From Pontibacillus halophilus JSM 076056 = DSM 19796 (GTDB lineage: Bacteria > Bacillota > Bacilli > Bacillales > BH030062): 64,000 bases of DNA. The translations under genes were made by a program, and so were the position numbers. The notes beneath the pieces are model-generated. The model searched no databases. It was not told the DNA's origin and saw nothing but the letters and a program-made list of their open reading frames with translations. This document shows, one piece after another, positions 49,786-58,482 of this stretch; the stretch's first letter is position 1; the number at the start of each line of letters is the position of its first letter. The DNA is taken from the NCBI RefSeq assembly GCF_000425205.1, contig NZ_AULI01000001.1, forward strand, positions 310,001 through 374,000, read 5' to 3'.

Positions 49786-51282
49786 TTATCCTGTCGCCCA
49801 CTTTCCTACTGTTTCAAGAATGGAGTGGTGCGGGAAGTGCTGCTTGAATAGATCGTAATAAAGAGCTTCCTGTTTTGTTCGAATTTCGAAGGGTGCTTCT
49901 TCCATCAGTTCGACCATACGTTGGTCTGTAACGGTTGCGTTAGCATGCTGCTCCAAGATATCGAGAGCGCCGCTACCTGCTGAAAATTCTTCCTTCTTCC
50001 TCCATAGCACATGATTCGGCAAGTAACCATCGAACGCTTGTCTTAAAATCGTCTTTTCCATTTGCGCCTCTTTATGAAGCTTTAAGTCTGCCGGAATTTC
50101 TAGAGCAGATTCTATAAGCTCCAAATCTAAGAACGGAACACGAAGTTCAAGCGAGTGAGCCATGCTCATCCGATCCGCTCGCTGCAGATTAATATTATGA
50201 AGCGTGTCGATAATTCTCAGAATCTCTTCGTTCAATGATTCTGTAGTCGTAAACTCTTTCAGATAATCATAACCCGCAAACAGCTCGTCCGCTCCCTCTC
50301 CTGAAAGAATGACTTTCACATGTTCTGAAGCCAACTTAGAGACGAAATAATTGGGTAATGCACTTCGCACAAGCGAAGGCTCATAAGATTCCAAATGATA
50401 GATGACATGTGGAATTGCCTCGATTAATTCTTCTTCTGTGTATACGTATTCGTAATGCTCTGTTCCTATTGCTTCCGCTACGTCGCGAGCACGAAGTAAA
50501 TCCATACTCCCTTCAGATCCAACACAGAAAGACTTAAGCACCTTTCCTTGTTCACGCATCTCTGAAGCAATGGCAGCAATTAAACTACTATCTAATCCCC
50601 CACTTAACAGAACGCCTACCTCAACGTCCGCGATAAGCCGCTTTTGAACAGCCTTCTTAAGCTTCGTACGAATTTCTTCTTCGTACTTCTTAGTTTCTTG
50701 TTGTTCAGTGATCGTAGGCTGTTCAATCCGGTTATAAGCAATGAAGCCCGTGTCAGGTGTGTAATAGTGCCCGGGTGGAAATTCATGAACATCTTCTGTG
50801 GCAACATAGAGTGTCTTCACCTCGGACGCGAAGACTAGAGAACCATCCTCTAGCTCCCCATAGTAAAGAGGTTTAATTCCAAGCGTGTCTCTCGCTGCGA
50901 TAAAGGTACCATCCTCATCGTCAGCAATGAAGAAAGCAAACATTCCATCCAATTGTTTAATTCCTTCAACCCCTTGTTCCTCCACAATCTTCAAAGCAAC
51001 TTCACTATCAGAGGAAGTAACGAAAGGAGTCGTCAGTTGTTCTTTCAATGTCTTGTAATTGTAGATTTCACCATTACAAACAATCCAACGGTTGCCCTCG
51101 TTACTTTCGATGGGTTGGATCCCATCATAAAGTCCAATGATGGACAAACGTTGATGACCAAGATGGAAGTGCGTTAATGGAATCGATTTCCCCTCGTCGG
51201 GTCCTCGGTGGCCCATGCTGTTTAATACTTCATTCATAATTTCTTCGTTTACTACATTTGTACTTGCAAATATTCCACACAT
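49786..51282 (-). CDS. asnB: Glutamine-hydrolysing asparagine synthetase
   Basis: 498 residues. N-terminal glutaminase begins 'MCGIFAS' with the catalytic Cys2, followed by 'SMGHRGPDEG' and 'VCNGEIYNYKTLKE'. The synthetase part has the PP-loop 'VGVLLSGGLDSSLIAA' near 218 and 'LSGEGADELFAGYDYLKEF' near 330. It makes asparagine from aspartate, glutamine and ATP. It is shorter than B. subtilis AsnB (about 630) and closer in length to E. coli AsnB. GAGGTG lies about 12 bases before the ATG. Upstream 51283-51526 shows no clear promoter. Confidence 0.9.
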   Translation of the reverse strand: MCGIFASTNVVNEEIMNEVLNSMGHRGPDEGKSIPLTHFHLGHQRLSIIGLYDGIQPIESNEGNRWIVCNGEIYNYKTLKEQLTTPFVTSSDSEVALKIVEEQGVEGIKQLDGMFAFFIADDEDGTFIAARDTLGIKPLYYGELEDGSLVFASEVKTLYVATEDVHEFPPGHYYTPDTGFIAYNRIEQPTITEQQETKKYEEEIRTKLKKAVQKRLIADVEVGVLLSGGLDSSLIAAIASEMREQGKVLKSFCVGSEGSMDLLRARDVAEAIGTEHYEYVYTEEELIEAIPHVIYHLESYEPSLVRSALPNYFVSKLASEHVKVILSGEGADELFAGYDYLKEFTTTESLNEEILRIIDTLHNINLQRADRMSMAHSLELRVPFLDLELIESALEIPADLKLHKEAQMEKTILRQAFDGYLPNHVLWRKKEEFSAGSGALDILEQHANATVTDQRMVELMEEAPFEIRTKQEALYYDLFKQHFPHHSILETVGKWATG

Positions 51283-51535
51283 AACGTGTTGGCTTCACCT
51301 CTTCTATTATAGTTGTAGCTCAGTATATCGCTTGTGGAGATTGTTTCCAAACGAGGAACACCCACTGCATCCTCTCTATTTGGAGCAATATGTAAGCTAT
51401 TCCAACTTCTTTACCCCTCGTAGCGTAATTTGAATCCATTTGTTACTTTTCGAGTGAATATCCGCTTTGACTGCATGTTCTTTTTTCACTGTGAATAGGA
51501 TGAGGATATAGATTATTCATTTTGAGGTGACTACC

Positions 51536-51982
51536 ATGGATAAACAAAAGGGGCAAATCAACTGGGATGACTTCTCTGGAAATGTAGAGCGAATTTTAGG
51601 CGAGCACTTCTGGGAAGACCTACACCACGTGTTGCCGAAGAGAAGCCCATCCTATGATTTGTATGAACAACAAGATGTTGCATTCGTGATCATGGAATTG
51701 CCGGGACTAACGAAACAAGACCGACTCTCCATTCAACAACAAGGCAATCATTTGTTCATTGAAGGAAGTATCGGAAGCACGTATCCTGTATCCGAGAAGC
51801 AGCTCATACACAATGAACGACTTAAAGGGGAATTTAAACGTAAAATCTCGATCCCCTTTCCATTTAAAGCGGAAGAATTGCAGTCCTCCTACAAAAATGG
51901 ACTCTTAACCATTCGTATCCGTAAGCATCAGCAAAAGCAAGATATTGTAATCGATTTCGAGGAGGAGAGCACGGAAACTTAA
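51536..51982 (+). CDS. Hsp20/alpha-crystallin-like protein (spore-type)
   Basis: 148 residues. The alpha-crystallin core spans about 40-140: 'FVIMELPGLTKQDRLSIQQQ' and 'GEFKRKISIPFPF', ending in 'NGLLTIRIRK'. Start ATG 51536 has GAGGTGA upstream. Its 3' end overlaps the next convergent gene by 4 bases. The neighbours are GerP-like spore genes, so it may be a CotM/CotP-like coat Hsp20 rather than a heat-shock protein. Confidence 0.78.
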   Translation: MDKQKGQINWDDFSGNVERILGEHFWEDLHHVLPKRSPSYDLYEQQDVAFVIMELPGLTKQDRLSIQQQGNHLFIEGSIGSTYPVSEKQLIHNERLKGEFKRKISIPFPFKAEELQSSYKNGLLTIRIRKHQQKQDIVIDFEEESTET

Positions 51983-52443
51983 TAATCAATGAAAATCTCT
52001 TGTGCGTGGTCCTCCACCTTTTTCTGTAGACGAATCTCTAACATGCGGTCACGGTATTGGGCAGATACATTCTTACTGCTTGGCTGAACAGGCAAGGAGA
52101 CGACGAAAGGGTCTTGTTGAGGGAGCCCTTTAATTACAAGTCGGCAATTGCCTAATGTAACAGTTACATTCTCTACCGATACCTCTTCTGGAATCTCCAC
52201 TTTAACGATAATATAGTTCATTAATTCGATAACTTCATAAGCTTGTTGGGGTGAAGGAGACGTAGGTAAGGAAGATGGAAGGGGCATGTGACTCATAGCC
52301 TGCTCTACTGACTGGTGCATCATTTCATCTATATTCGGCATCTTCACATTCGTTGGCAAGTTAAACGACTTCATGACTTTGAACGGATCCCCCATAGAGC
52401 CGAGGCTTTGTAGCTGTTGCAACATTTTCTCCAAGTCTTTCAT
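51979..52443 (-). CDS. Hsp20-fold spore protein, GerT/CotM-like
   Basis: 154 residues. A Met-rich N-terminal helix region is followed by a degenerate alpha-crystallin domain (about 70-154) with 'YIIVKVEIPEEVSVENVTVT' and 'YRDRMLEIRLQKK'. Such atypical Hsp20 proteins (GerT, CotM) occur in the Bacillus spore coat. AAAGGAAC precedes the ATG. Only 40 bases separate it from the divergent GerP-like gene, so their promoters overlap. Confidence 0.7.
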   Translation of the reverse strand: MKDLEKMLQQLQSLGSMGDPFKVMKSFNLPTNVKMPNIDEMMHQSVEQAMSHMPLPSSLPTSPSPQQAYEVIELMNYIIVKVEIPEEVSVENVTVTLGNCRLVIKGLPQQDPFVVSLPVQPSSKNVSAQYRDRMLEIRLQKKVEDHAQEIFIDY

Positions 52444-52483
52444 GGCAATGTTCCTTTCATTTAATTATAGGGAGATGATGCAT

Positions 52484-52690
52484 ATGCCGGAAATTTGGTT
52501 CAAAGGGTTCGAAATTCAGCGTATCTCAGATAGTTCTGGTGTCTTCTCAGGAACGAACCAACAATATGGATTCAGTGCTCGTTCACAGAGAACGGAAGGA
52601 CAAGGAGCAATTGATGGTGACTACAACCTTATCACGCACAATAAACATGTGGTCATGAAGCATGAGAAGGACCAGGAAGATGATGGATGA
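52484..52690 (+). CDS. GerPA/GerPF-family-like spore protein
   Basis: 68 residues: 'IQRISDSSGVFSGTNQQYGF' followed by 'GQGAIDGDYNLITHNKHVV'. The layout (VNS-like start, SGV.F.G.N, then G.G...GD.N) is shared with the two minus-strand proteins at 53272 and 53536 and suggests the GerPA/GerPF family. ATG 52484 has AGGGAG nine bases upstream. It overlaps the next gene as ATGA. Confidence 0.62.
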   Translation: MPEIWFKGFEIQRISDSSGVFSGTNQQYGFSARSQRTEGQGAIDGDYNLITHNKHVVMKHEKDQEDDG

Positions 52691-53019
52691 TTTGGTGGAA
52701 GAAGAAGCGTAATCCAATAGTTGAGGAGCTTCAGGAGATGAAACAGGAATTAACCGAACTTAAAAAGCAGGCATCGGCTCCTCGCCACTACCATATTCAT
52801 ATTCATCACATGGACGTTCATCAACCCAAGCTAGATGAAGTTATGTTTCATTTAGACAATATTGACATTGATCATCTAAGCGGGGCATTAAACATAGGCA
52901 CAAATATTGGGGTATCTGTTGGGAAGAAGGCTGAGCCGTCATCTGAAGAACCACCAAAGGTAACCCCTTCAAAAACAGGGTATTCCATCGCATTTCATAC
53001 TAAAGAGGAGGAAGAGTAA
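52687..53019 (+). CDS. GerPC-like protein
   Basis: 110 residues. A basic N-terminus and short coiled coil ('VEELQEMKQELTELKKQ') precede a His-rich strand 'RHYHIHIHHMDVHQP' and 'IDIDHLSGALNIGTNIGVSV', which resembles the core of GerPC. Start ATG overlaps the previous stop codon. It is translationally coupled to both neighbours (TAATG at 53017-53021). Confidence 0.58.
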   Translation: MIWWKKKRNPIVEELQEMKQELTELKKQASAPRHYHIHIHHMDVHQPKLDEVMFHLDNIDIDHLSGALNIGTNIGVSVGKKAEPSSEEPPKVTPSKTGYSIAFHTKEEEE

Positions 53020-53294
53020 TGGTCGTCTTATCTCCTAAGTTCGTCATAGGCCACATACGGATAGGAACGGTTGAGGGAGCTTCTTGCGTAAATGTTGGGA
53101 ACAATTCGCCAAGCCACTTTCAGAATCATAAGAAGCATAACCAAGGATTCGGTTCCGTTACAGGAGACCGAAACCAATTAGATGGCTTAAACTCCTTATT
53201 AAGTGATGCAGCCTTTATGGACTTTCTCGCTCAATGCCAGGATGAGAACGTGCCCGACTGGGTAAAAGACCTTATTCAGAATAAGGCGACTTAG
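53019..53294 (+). CDS. GerP-like small spore protein
   Basis: 91 residues: 'IGTVEGASCVNVGNN' and 'HNQGFGSVTGDRNQLDGL' echo the repeating pattern of the cluster, followed by a helical C-terminus. GGAGGAAG precedes the ATG. Its last 23 bases overlap the convergent gene at 53272. Exact family uncertain. Confidence 0.58.
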   Translation: MVVLSPKFVIGHIRIGTVEGASCVNVGNNSPSHFQNHKKHNQGFGSVTGDRNQLDGLNSLLSDAAFMDFLAQCQDENVPDWVKDLIQNKAT

Positions 53295-53526
53295 AGGACC
53301 CCTCCCCAGATGAAGAACTTCCATTCCATATAGGAGTATCTACTACATCATTGTCGACGACTAGATTATAATTGTAAGCCATCACATTATGGGACCCGAC
53401 GACAGTCCCTCCTCCGCTATTTTCCTTTGCAGTAGAACGCCAATAACACTGCGTATTCTCCCCTACAAACACCCCCGAGTTCTTAAACACACTGTTCACG
53501 GCAATCGTATCAAATACAATGTTCAT
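53272..53526 (-). CDS. GerPA/GerPF-family-like spore protein
   Basis: 84 residues: 'IAVNSVFKNSGVFVGENTQC' then 'GGGTVVGSHNVMAYNYN', ending in a Ser-rich tail. It is clearly related in pattern to the protein encoded at 53536. The Shine-Dalgarno is weak and overlaps the previous stop codon, so translation is probably coupled. Confidence 0.62.
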   Translation of the reverse strand: MNIVFDTIAVNSVFKNSGVFVGENTQCYWRSTAKENSGGGTVVGSHNVMAYNYNLVVDNDVVDTPIWNGSSSSGEGSSKSPYSE

Positions 53527-53535
53527 CACAACTAC

Positions 53536-53781
53536 CTAGTATTGAACCGTAGGCTGAGGGTTATTGATCTCTGGATTGGACACTGCCGTATCAACGAAAT
53601 CAGGATCAAAGATTGTATTAATATTTCCTGTTGCAATTACGACTCCAATGTTCATTCCAGCAGCGAAATTATTCTTTCCGGACCAAGACCAGTCTGGCTG
53701 GTTGCTTTGACCAGTCGTAATGGTGGAGTTGTCGGTTACAGCGTTAACGGCAATCTGATTAAATACTACAGAAACCGGCAT
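53536..53781 (-). CDS. GerPA/GerPF-family-like spore protein
   Basis: 81 residues starting MPVSVVFNQIAVNAVTDNST, with 'GMNIGVVIATGNINTIFDPD', the Gly/Asn/Asp-rich pattern of GerPA and GerPF, which help germinants pass the coat. ATG 53781 has AAAGGAG upstream. First gene of a minus-strand pair. Confidence 0.68.
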   Translation of the reverse strand: MPVSVVFNQIAVNAVTDNSTITTGQSNQPDWSWSGKNNFAAGMNIGVVIATGNINTIFDPDFVDTAVSNPEINNPQPTVQY

Positions 53782-53856
53782 ATCACTCACTCCTTTGTCT
53801 ATACAGTACCTTATTCTTGTAGAGGACAATTGGTGCATTCGCCCGCCAACCAAAAA

Positions 53857-53886
53857 AAAAGCAGCCGACTAAGCGGCTGCTTCTTT
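53857..53886 (-). terminator. Terminator after OsmC gene
   Basis: Minus strand AGCAGCCG pairs with CGGCTGCT, followed by nine T. Confidence 0.85.
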
Positions 53887-53903
53887 GATATACTTATTCT
53901 AAA

Positions 53904-54344
53904 TTAAGCACGAGTCCATGTAGCGTTCATTTGAACATCTGCACTTACAAGTGTTTGGAAGACCGGGCAGCGGTCATCCGTTTTCTCTTTAAGTTCTTGG
54001 ATGCGCTCATCGCTCTCATCTGTGTCTACAGTTACATCTACCGTTACAGTCTCAAAGTGACGACGAACGCCTTCTGTACCCATCATGCCGCGTGGGTCTA
54101 GTTCACCTTTCACTTGGAAATCAAGTCCTTTAAGGTTGAAGTCCATCTCTTTTGCGACCATGTTCGCAACAGCATTTTCACAACCAGCAAGGGAAGCTAG
54201 TAGCGTTTCTAGTGGGTTCGCACCTTCGTCACGCCCACCTTGAGAAGTTGGTTCGTCGATGATGATTGTGTGTTTACGTGCTTTTGCCTCGACATGAGGT
54301 CCGTCTCCGTTTGCTTTTACGCGCATTTGAATTTTATCAGCCAT
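53904..54344 (-). CDS. OsmC family protein
   Basis: 146 residues, with both redox cysteines of the OsmC/Ohr fold: 'LASLAGCENAVANMVAKE' (near 57) and 'TDDRCPVFQTLV' (near 125). OsmC proteins reduce organic hydroperoxides; some act on sulfur species. ATG 54344 has AAGGAG nine bases upstream; the ATG six bases earlier is only 3 away. It has its own promoter with a palindrome in the spacer. Confidence 0.9.
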   Translation of the reverse strand: MADKIQMRVKANGDGPHVEAKARKHTIIIDEPTSQGGRDEGANPLETLLASLAGCENAVANMVAKEMDFNLKGLDFQVKGELDPRGMMGTEGVRRHFETVTVDVTVDTDESDERIQELKEKTDDRCPVFQTLVSADVQMNATWTRA

Positions 54345-54409
54345 GTTCATACACTCCTTAGTTGTGTGATTTTCTTAGTTTGCTTTTTGCTTCAAAAGCT
54401 TATACACAT

Positions 54410-54438
54410 ACTATACGGGGTATATAGAGATGCTTCAA
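54410..54438 (-). promoter_or_regulatory. osmC promoter with palindromic site
   Basis: Minus-strand TTGAAG (54433-54438) and TATAGT (54410-54415), 17 bases apart. TATAC-GGG-GTATA (54412-54424) overlaps the -10 and spacer, a perfect 5-bp-arm palindrome. Confidence 0.5.
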
Positions 54439-54447
54439 TTCATTTGC

Positions 54448-56718
54448 TCATAGCCATTCGCTTGGGAGCAAGGAACGATATTTAGTTGTAGTGAAACGGT
54501 CATCTAAGAGCGTAATCTTCCCGTAGTCGTCATCTGATCGAATCAACCGTCCGGCTGCTTGAAGCACCCTTGTCATCCCAGGGAACACATACGCGTAATC
54601 AAATCCATTCTTTCCTTGCCCTTCATAGAACTCTTTCATAATCCCCCGTTCAACAGACAGCTGAGGTAACCCCACCCCAATAATATGAACAGCAGAAAGT
54701 CGGTCACCGACTAAATCAACCCCCTCAGAGAACACGCCTCCAAGTACAGCAAATCCAAGTAACGTTTCTTTAGGATTTGCTTCAAATCTTGCTAGAAATT
54801 GTTCTCGTTCTTCATCCCCCATCCCGCTGACTTGTTCAAGAATAGGTACATCTGGATAATGTGAGGAAAATGATTCAAGAACAGCTCTCATGTATGCATA
54901 GGAAGGGAAAAATGCTAATTGGTTCTTCCCCCACCTCTTACAATCCTGATACAACTGCTCAATGATTGGTTGGATTGAAGCATCTCGGTCCCTATACCTC
55001 GTTGATATAGGAACAATCTCCACTTCCGTCTGTTCTCGCGTAAATGGAGATGGGACGTTTAAGGTATAATCTTCTGCATGCCCACCTAGCAAATCGAAAT
55101 AATAAGAGAACGGTGCCAGTGTAGCGGAGTAATAAATAACACTTTTATACGTCTCATTAGTCTTTGCGAGTAATTTCGATGGGTCAAGGCACAACCACTT
55201 CAAGACCACCTCACTTTTGTAGGTGTCCATAAGTAATATGAATCGTTCATCGTACAGCTTAGCAATGCGTAAGACATTCTGCACGTCAAAGTAGCAGTCG
55301 AGCAGCTCCTCGTCTCCATCCCCACCTTCATGAAGCAATTGTTCTTCTGCAACGTCCCCGAAGTAGGTTAACCATTCGAGCAGCTTGTCTTCTTTCTCGC
55401 TCGATTGAACTTTTTCTAAAGCCTTCCATTCCTTCTTCATTTCAAGTAAATACCGATCAATTTCCATGGAAGCTTGATAGAGCACTGGATTCTTCGTCTT
55501 ATATGCTCTCTTTACTTGCAGAAATGCTGATTTCGATATGCTAGCAGAGAACATCGACCGTCCACGGTCTACTAAATTGTGAGCTTCATCCACAAGAAGA
55601 ACGGAAGATTGCTTCGTTCCTGAACTTGTCCGCTTAATTGCTATTCTCGGGTCATATACATAGTTATAGTCACAAATCATGCCATCCATATAAGAGGAAA
55701 CATCTAGAGAAAATTCAAATGGACAAAGCTGATGCTTACGTGCATAGGCTTCCACCACTTCCCTTGTGGCCAACGTCTCGTTCGACAACAAATCGAGAAG
55801 TCCATCGTTCAAACGGTCGTAGTAACCATCTGCGAACTCACAATAGTCCTTGTTGCAAATGGTCTTTTCCTTGAAACAAATTTTATCCTTGGCGGTTACG
55901 GTCACTGAACTAAGGTGAAGTCCATTAGTTGATAGTCTATTCAGCGTATCCTCTGCCACCTGTTTCGTTGTCGTCTTAGCAGTCAAATAATAGAAATGGT
56001 CAACTTCTCCTCTCCCCAACGCTTTAATACTTGGGAACATTGTTGAAATTGTCTTTCCAATCCCAGTTGGGGCATTTGCAAACAACGTCTTCCCTTCCTT
56101 AACCGTCTTATATACCGCTCCAGCAAGTTTACGTTGACCAGGACGATACGTTTGAAAGGGAAATTCTAGCTCTTCAATCGAAGCATTTCGTTGATCCACA
56201 TGCTCATCCAATACCAACGCAATTGGTGCATACCGTTCAATCAAATCATGGAAAAATGATTGAAGCTCATGGATTGTATGGGTCTTTTGAAATTGTCGGA
56301 TTTCGTTCGTCTCACTATGGATGTACGTAAGCTGGACGACAATCGTATCTAGGCCCACCTTATGCGCATATAGATAAGCATAAGTTTTTGCTTGCGCCCA
56401 ATAGGCGGGGTGTGTATCTTCATCAAGTTCATCGAGCGACCTTATAGTAGATTTAATTTCATCAATAATGACGGCATCTCCTCTTCGAAGTATTCCGTCA
56501 CAACGACCTTCAATTTGGAACATAAGCTGCTCGTATGGATAGGAAATGGAAACAAATGCTTCTCTTTCATCGTGCTCTTCGTAGGTACGTTGAATTTTCT
56601 GGTGTAACCGGGTACCTTCCTGCATGGTTGTCGCCGTTCGAAAACGGGTATCAATACTCCCGCTTCGGTAAGCATATTCAGCTAACGTACGAACGGATAA
56701 AGTCCGCTGCTTCGTCAT
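54448..56718 (-). CDS. XPD/DinG-like helicase fused to a PD-(D/E)XK nuclease domain
   Basis: 756 residues. Residues about 1-180 look like a PD-(D/E)XK nuclease: 'GRCDGILRRGDAVIIDEIKS' (Asp, Glu-X-Lys) and 'YWAQAKTYAYLY'. The rest is an XPD-type superfamily-2 helicase with Walker A 'NAPTGIGKTISTMFPSI' near 215 and DEAH 'VLLVDEAHNLV' near 370. Four cysteines lie between about 285 and 330 ('ICFKEKTICNKDYCEF', 'HQLCPFEF'), placed like the XPD/DinG iron-sulfur cluster. Late motifs include 'GGVFSEGVDL' and 'QAAGRLIRSDDDYG'. It is probably a repair or recombination enzyme. ATG 56718 has AGGTG six bases upstream. Confidence 0.85.
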   Translation of the reverse strand: MTKQRTLSVRTLAEYAYRSGSIDTRFRTATTMQEGTRLHQKIQRTYEEHDEREAFVSISYPYEQLMFQIEGRCDGILRRGDAVIIDEIKSTIRSLDELDEDTHPAYWAQAKTYAYLYAHKVGLDTIVVQLTYIHSETNEIRQFQKTHTIHELQSFFHDLIERYAPIALVLDEHVDQRNASIEELEFPFQTYRPGQRKLAGAVYKTVKEGKTLFANAPTGIGKTISTMFPSIKALGRGEVDHFYYLTAKTTTKQVAEDTLNRLSTNGLHLSSVTVTAKDKICFKEKTICNKDYCEFADGYYDRLNDGLLDLLSNETLATREVVEAYARKHQLCPFEFSLDVSSYMDGMICDYNYVYDPRIAIKRTSSGTKQSSVLLVDEAHNLVDRGRSMFSASISKSAFLQVKRAYKTKNPVLYQASMEIDRYLLEMKKEWKALEKVQSSEKEDKLLEWLTYFGDVAEEQLLHEGGDGDEELLDCYFDVQNVLRIAKLYDERFILLMDTYKSEVVLKWLCLDPSKLLAKTNETYKSVIYYSATLAPFSYYFDLLGGHAEDYTLNVPSPFTREQTEVEIVPISTRYRDRDASIQPIIEQLYQDCKRWGKNQLAFFPSYAYMRAVLESFSSHYPDVPILEQVSGMGDEEREQFLARFEANPKETLLGFAVLGGVFSEGVDLVGDRLSAVHIIGVGLPQLSVERGIMKEFYEGQGKNGFDYAYVFPGMTRVLQAAGRLIRSDDDYGKITLLDDRFTTTKYRSLLPSEWL

Positions 56719-56881
56719 GCGCATCACCTGTCTTTCTTATTACTCCCAGTTTAACAGCTGCTCTTCAAGCTTGTAGGTAAAATTCATGTAAGAATGTCAT
56801 CAGTTTTTAATCTTTTTTTCGCCATCTGGAGATTGCAAATATCCCCAGTCACAACCGATAATAGAATGTAAGGTGATTGAA

Positions 56882-57787
56882 ATGAATATGATGAAATTTG
56901 GACTATTATCTATCCTATTATTACTTGTGTTACTAATTGGCTTTTATCAAGGATATTCAAATGATTCCACAACGTCTACCGTTGTACAACCTGAAACTGA
57001 ACCATCCCTAGAAGAAACGATAGAATCTGAAGTGACGACATCTGAAATCGAGGAATCTGAGGAAGAACCAGAAGAAGAAAGCATTAAGGAGCGCGTGACT
57101 CAGGTCGTTGAAGATGCGCTTGGTCTATTTGTTGAAGATGATTTGCACGTAACGGCAATCGGGGATTCGTTAACACAAGGTGTTGGGGATACGAATGACG
57201 AAGGCGGCTATGTGGAAATCATAGAAAATACGCTTAAAGAAAACTTAAACGAGAAAGAAGTAACGGTGAATAACTTTGGGAAGCGCGGGAACCGTTCAGA
57301 TCAACTGCTGAAGCGGCTAGACCAGCCTGAGATTGTTAGCTCTATAGAGAAATCGGATATGGTCCTCATTACCATTGGCGCAAACGATATTATGGCCATC
57401 GTAAAGGACCAGTTTCTAGACTTGGATTATGATGACTTTGCAGGTGAGAAAGAACCCTATGAAGCTCGGCTGAATGAAATTATTCAGACCATCAAATCAA
57501 AGAACTCTGATGCGGAAATCTTTCTGATTGGTCTCTACAACCCTTTCGAGAAACCATTCAGTCATATCCCTGAGCTACAACAAATCTTAAGAGATTGGAA
57601 TGAGATCGGGAAACGTGTTGCGGAAGAGGAAGAGAATATGACGTTTATACCCATGGAAGAAATCTTCTCCCATCGGGAAGAAGTCTATGCGGAAGACCAC
57701 TTCCACCCAAATAAGAAAGGATACAAGTTGATGGCTGAACGTGTCATTAGCTATGTTCGCCCCTTTCTAGAAACTGAAGAAGAGTAG
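56882..57787 (+). CDS. ypmR: SGNH/GDSL hydrolase, YpmR-like
   Basis: 301 residues. One N-terminal membrane anchor (about 5-25), a Glu-rich low-complexity stretch (about 35-75), then an SGNH hydrolase: block I 'TAIGDSLTQGVGD' (Ser near 98), block III 'ITIGANDIM' and block V 'DHFHPNKKGY'. It acts outside the membrane on an unknown ester. ATG 56882 has AAGGTGA upstream. It pairs with ypmS immediately downstream, as in B. subtilis. Confidence 0.88.
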   Translation: MNMMKFGLLSILLLLVLLIGFYQGYSNDSTTSTVVQPETEPSLEETIESEVTTSEIEESEEEPEEESIKERVTQVVEDALGLFVEDDLHVTAIGDSLTQGVGDTNDEGGYVEIIENTLKENLNEKEVTVNNFGKRGNRSDQLLKRLDQPEIVSSIEKSDMVLITIGANDIMAIVKDQFLDLDYDDFAGEKEPYEARLNEIIQTIKSKNSDAEIFLIGLYNPFEKPFSHIPELQQILRDWNEIGKRVAEEEENMTFIPMEEIFSHREEVYAEDHFHPNKKGYKLMAERVISYVRPFLETEEE

Positions 57788-57798
57788 GGATGTCACGT

Positions 57799-58425
57799 AT
57801 GTCAGACAGTAAGGATAAAAAACGAAATATATGGAAGATTCTGTTCTTGGGGTTAGCGGCCGTGAACCTACTCATTATTAGCTGGTTTGCGATCTTTATC
57901 TACGTAGCTCCTGCCAAGATTCAAATTCCAACAGACAAAGCAATTGACCAAGAAGCTGCTGAATTCACCATTTCATCTACAAAAGAAAACCTGAATGATT
58001 TAATTAACACTTATCTGAACGACCTTGCTGGTGAAGGAAATATCAGCTATTCCGTGTCCCTAGATGAGCGTGTGAAACTTTCAGGTACCATCGTTGCATT
58101 CGGACAAGAGGTGCCTCTAGGTGCTTCCTTTACTCCAGATGTACAACGGAATGGGGACGTGGTGCTTGAAGATATGGAGATTACAGTAGGACGTCTACAA
58201 GTACCAAATGAGAAAGTCCTTGATTATGTTAAGAAACAGTATGCCATGCCAGAATGGGTAATTGTAAATCCTAAGGATGAAACGATTTACGTCGCGCTTA
58301 CACAAATGGAAACCGTAGACAACATTCGCGTTGAAGCAGAGAAAATCAACTTAGATACAAATGACTTGGCCTTCAAAGTCGTCATTCCTTATCAGACATT
58401 TGGAATCGAGCCCACTAATGAATAA
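57799..58425 (+). CDS. ypmS: YpmS family (DUF2140) membrane-anchored protein
   Basis: 208 residues. A single N-terminal helix (about 15-40) precedes a beta-rich extracytoplasmic domain with 'ISYSVSLDERVKLSGTIVAF' and 'VLDYVKKQYAMPEWVIVNP', matching DUF2140. It likely works with YpmR at the envelope. Start ATG 57799 (AGGG nine bases upstream) is preferred over ATG 57790. Confidence 0.85.
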   Translation: MSDSKDKKRNIWKILFLGLAAVNLLIISWFAIFIYVAPAKIQIPTDKAIDQEAAEFTISSTKENLNDLINTYLNDLAGEGNISYSVSLDERVKLSGTIVAFGQEVPLGASFTPDVQRNGDVVLEDMEITVGRLQVPNEKVLDYVKKQYAMPEWVIVNPKDETIYVALTQMETVDNIRVEAEKINLDTNDLAFKVVIPYQTFGIEPTNE

Positions 58426-58444
58426 TAGTCTGCTAACTCACAAA

Positions 58445-58482
58445 GAAGAAAGGTTAGGGCGACTCCGCCCTAACCTTTCTTC
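58445..58482. terminator. Bidirectional terminator ypmS / ATP-grasp
   Basis: GAAGAAAGGTTAGGGCG pairs perfectly with CGCCCTAACCTTTCTTC. The right arm encodes the last residues of the ATP-grasp protein. Confidence 0.88.

Noticed and set aside
51430-51530. Possible forespore sigma-G promoter before the Hsp20 gene (TGAATA at about 51453)
   Set aside because: No matching -10 at the right distance; spore expression of the island remains inferred from gene content only.
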